Positions 61,827-64,000 of a DNA stretch of 64,000 nucleotides are shown in pieces. The stretch is from Mesorhizobium sp. B2-7-1. GTDB taxonomy: Bacteria > Pseudomonadota > Alphaproteobacteria > Rhizobiales > Rhizobiaceae. The notes beneath the pieces were generated by a model, which saw nothing but the letters and a program-made list of their open reading frames with translations, did not search any database and was not told where the DNA came from. The stretch covers positions 1 to 64,000 of the forward strand of contig NZ_VFUA01000005.1 in the NCBI RefSeq assembly GCF_006440735.1, in the 5' to 3' direction. The translations under genes were made by a program, and so were the position numbers. Numbering within the stretch: the first letter of the stretch is position 1; every line of letters begins with the position of its first letter.

Positions 61827-62729
61827 TCAGACCTTTTCGACTTCAGGCCGGCCGAGGATGCCGGAGGGCAGGAAGATCAGCACGATCGCCAGGATCGAGA
61901 AGGCGGCGACGTCCTTGTAGTCGATCGAGAAATAGGCCGACCACATGCTCTCGATGAAGCCGATGAGCAGTCCGCCGAGCACGGCGCCCGGCAGCGAGCC
62001 GATGCCGCCCAGAACCGCCGCCGTGAAGGCCTTCACGCCCGGCACGAAGCCGTCGGAGAAAACGACCACGCCGTAATACATCAGGAACAGCGTTCCCGCG
62101 ACGGCGGCAAGGGCTGCGCCCATGATGAAGGTGATGGAGATGGTGCGGTCGACGTCAATGCCGAGCAGCGCCGCCATCTTGCGGTCCTGCTCGCAGGCGC
62201 GCTGCGCCCGGCCGAGCGCCGTCCTGTTGACGAGGTACCAGAAGACCGCCAGCAGCGCGATCGTCACCAGCACGATGATGATCTGCTTCAGCGAGATGCT
62301 GATGCCGTCGATCGTGTAGACCTGGCTGACCATCGGCGGGATCGGCTTGTTGCGCGGACCCTGCGTGACCTGCACGAAATTGGACAGCGCGATCGACATG
62401 CCGATGGCGGTGATCAGCGGCGCCAGCCGGAACGAGCCGCGCAGCGGCCGGTAGGCCACCTTCTCGATCGTCCAGTTGTAAAGGCTGGTCAGAAGCATCG
62501 CCACGATCATCATGATCAGAAGCGCCACCACAACCGGCACCGAGTAGAACAACGCGCCAAGGATCAGGAAGACGATGAGCGCAGTGAAGGCGCCGACCAT
62601 GAAGATATCGCCATGGGCGAAATTGATCATGCCGATGATGCCGTAGACCATCGTATAGCCGATTGCGATCAGCCCATAGATCGATCCCAGCGTCAGCCCA
62701 TTGATAAGCTGCTGGACGAAGTACTGCAT
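61827..62729 (-). CDS. livH: Branched-chain amino acid ABC transporter permease LivH
   Basis: 300-residue permease, opening MQYFVQQLINGLTLGSIYGL, with YGIIGMINFAHGDIFMVGAF and RACEQDRKMAALLGIDVDRT. ATG 62729 follows GGGGAG; the frame is open to 62855 but lacks family similarity there. It is the first gene of the minus-strand operon livH-livM-livG-livF-(DUF6867)-livK. The 336 bases upstream (62730-63065) carry no gene and should hold its promoter; I see no clear operator. Confidence 0.95.
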   Translation of the reverse strand: MQYFVQQLINGLTLGSIYGLIAIGYTMVYGIIGMINFAHGDIFMVGAFTALIVFLILGALFYSVPVVVALLIMMIVAMLLTSLYNWTIEKVAYRPLRGSFRLAPLITAIGMSIALSNFVQVTQGPRNKPIPPMVSQVYTIDGISISLKQIIIVLVTIALLAVFWYLVNRTALGRAQRACEQDRKMAALLGIDVDRTISITFIMGAALAAVAGTLFLMYYGVVVFSDGFVPGVKAFTAAVLGGIGSLPGAVLGGLLIGFIESMWSAYFSIDYKDVAAFSILAIVLIFLPSGILGRPEVEKV

Positions 62730-63065
62730 ATTTATGCGGCTCCCCTGGAATGTCGCCTTTGCGGACGCATTCCTTTTCGTATTTCCCCTAGTCGTAAAGT
62801 TTCGAGCCCGGATTGCAACGTGATTTTTCAACCGCTCCGCGTGTTTTGGAAGCACGCCGCCCGATTGCTCGTTTTTTCGCGCCCGACCCCTGGACTATCG
62901 CGGACCCTAGCATTGGCACAACGCAATGTCTTTGACGATTCAGCCCTATAATGCCCACCCTTTCGAAGAAATCGCCGTCAAAATTAGTTGATGAGAAGAT
63001 TTCTTGCGCGAACGGAAGCAGTCCATTTTAGCCGGAGCGCCTTCCGTTACGTGAGGGCGTGACGC

Positions 63066-64000
63066 TTATGTGACGATGAATCCATGCGCGAACGGATCGC
63101 GGTCGTCGATGAAGATGGTGTTCAGTCCGGTCATGCGGGCCCAGCCGCCGATCGAGGGAATGATCCCCGGCTTGCCGGCCACGCTGACCTCTTTTTCGAC
63201 CCTGCCCTTGAACAGCGAGCCGATGATCGATTCATGCACGAAGCTGTCGCCTTCCTTGAGCCTGCCCTTGGCATGGAGCTGCGCCATCCGCGCCGAGGTG
63301 CCGGTGCCGCAAGGGCTGCGGTCGATCGCCTTGTCGCCATAGAACACGGCGTTGCGGGCATCGGCCTCGGCATGCTTCGGCTTGCCGGTCCACAGCATGT
63401 GCGACAGCCGGTTGATGCCGGGATTCTCCGGATGGACAAACGAGTACTTTTCGTTGAGGCGCTGGCGTACCACCGGGCTCCAGGCGATGAGGTCGCCGGC
63501 CGTATGGTCGGCCATGTCCTTGTAGTTCTTCTGCGGCTCGACGATGGCATAGAAATTGCCGCCATAAGCGACGTCGACGCTGATCTCGCCGAGCACCGGG
63601 CATTCGACCGTCAGCCCTTCAGCATAGAGGAAGGACGGCACGTTGGTGATGCGCACCTCCTCGACATATTCGCCGACCTGTTTGTATTCGGCGATGACCA
63701 GGCCGGCCGGCGTGTCGAGCCGCAGCACGCCTGGCGTCTTCGGCTTGATCAATCCGTGCTCGATCGCCATCGTGACCGTGCCGATCGTGCCGTGGCCGCA
63801 CATCGGCAGGCAGCCCGACGTCTCGATGAACAGGATGGCGATGTCGCAGTCCTCGCGCGTCGGCGGATAGAGGATCGAGCCCGACATCACGTCATGGCCG
63901 CGCGGCTCGAACATCAGCCCGGTGCGGATCCAGTCGTATTCGGCAAGGAAATGCGCCCGTCGCTCCATCATCGTCGAGCCTTCGAGCAGCGGCCCGCCGC
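63066..64000 (-). CDS. 4-hydroxyproline 2-epimerase / proline racemase family (partial)
   Basis: The 5' end lies beyond the window; ~311 codons are visible, ending at TGA 63066. Both catalytic cysteines are present: MCGHGTIGTV and RSPCGTGTSAR. This two-Cys pattern belongs to proline racemases and 4-hydroxyproline 2-epimerases, as opposed to the Thr-containing dehydratases. Family text GGWARMTGLNTIFIDDRDPF is intact. 4-hydroxyproline epimerase is the likelier function in rhizobia. It would convert trans-4-hydroxy-L-proline to the cis-D form for catabolism. Confidence 0.88.
   Translation of the reverse strand, partial: GGPLLEGSTMMERRAHFLAEYDWIRTGLMFEPRGHDVMSGSILYPPTREDCDIAILFIETSGCLPMCGHGTIGTVTMAIEHGLIKPKTPGVLRLDTPAGLVIAEYKQVGEYVEEVRITNVPSFLYAEGLTVECPVLGEISVDVAYGGNFYAIVEPQKNYKDMADHTAGDLIAWSPVVRQRLNEKYSFVHPENPGINRLSHMLWTGKPKHAEADARNAVFYGDKAIDRSPCGTGTSARMAQLHAKGRLKEGDSFVHESIIGSLFKGRVEKEVSVAGKPGIIPSIGGWARMTGLNTIFIDDRDPFAHGFIVT

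Overview
The window is GC-rich, tightly packed chromosomal DNA of a Hyphomicrobiales (Rhizobiales) bacterium, most likely Mesorhizobium. The evidence is the many ABC uptake systems, the near-identity (from memory) of one protein to bacterial trimethylamine monooxygenase, a GapR-type DUF2312 protein, an alpha-r14-type small RNA with anti-Shine-Dalgarno loops, and palindromic intergenic elements of the mesorhizobial kind. All calls come from reading the sequence; no database search was run.

Layout. 1-2.6 kb (minus): an FAD amine/amino-acid oxidase followed by two PotB/PotC-like permeases. 2.8-10.7 kb (plus): a sugar-type operon with an FAH-fold enzyme, a double-NBD ATPase, a permease, a periplasmic binding protein, a second permease, a second ATPase and a LacI regulator. 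10.8-11.1 kb: a three-hairpin sRNA and a palindromic repeat. 11.1-16.6 kb: a TetR regulator divergent from a small protein, an RND pump and its adaptor. 16.6-18.4 kb: LysR divergent from a BesD-superfamily Fe(II)/2OG oxygenase. 18.4-19.6 kb: a mobile-DNA patch with a MITE fragment, a deleted IS, an AT-richer orphan gene and a second IS end.

19.6-35.4 kb is a catabolic and transport cluster: an FCD-type GntR with a perfect operator, two enolase-superfamily enzymes (the first like cis-3-hydroxy-L-proline dehydratase), a peptide-type ABC transporter with two paralogous binding proteins, a cytoplasmic molybdopterin S/N-oxide-reductase-like enzyme, a LysR, a tandem-DUF427 protein and an SDR. I infer uptake and degradation of an unidentified small organic compound. 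35.5-37.8 kb: tmm divergent from a cupin-XRE regulator. 38-43.5 kb: TetR/NmrA/DUF1772, a Rdx protein, YebC, and an ArsR-SRPBCC-VOC-VOC-SRPBCC group whose last gene is frameshifted. 43.5-47.6 kb: two BrnT/BrnA-like toxin-antitoxin loci, both with damaged toxins, TerC, a YmdB-like phosphodiesterase, a DUF3592 protein and 5-formyl-THF cyclo-ligase, followed by a 6S RNA gene upstream of the ligase on its strand.

48-52.7 kb: MoxR, GNAT, orphan HicB, VWA, MsrB, small hypotheticals, a 244-bp MITE and gapR. 52.8-56.3 kb: pyruvate carboxylase. 56.5-62.7 kb: a branched-chain amino acid ABC operon whose LivG carries an extra helix-hairpin-helix domain. The window ends inside a 4-hydroxyproline 2-epimerase/proline racemase gene.
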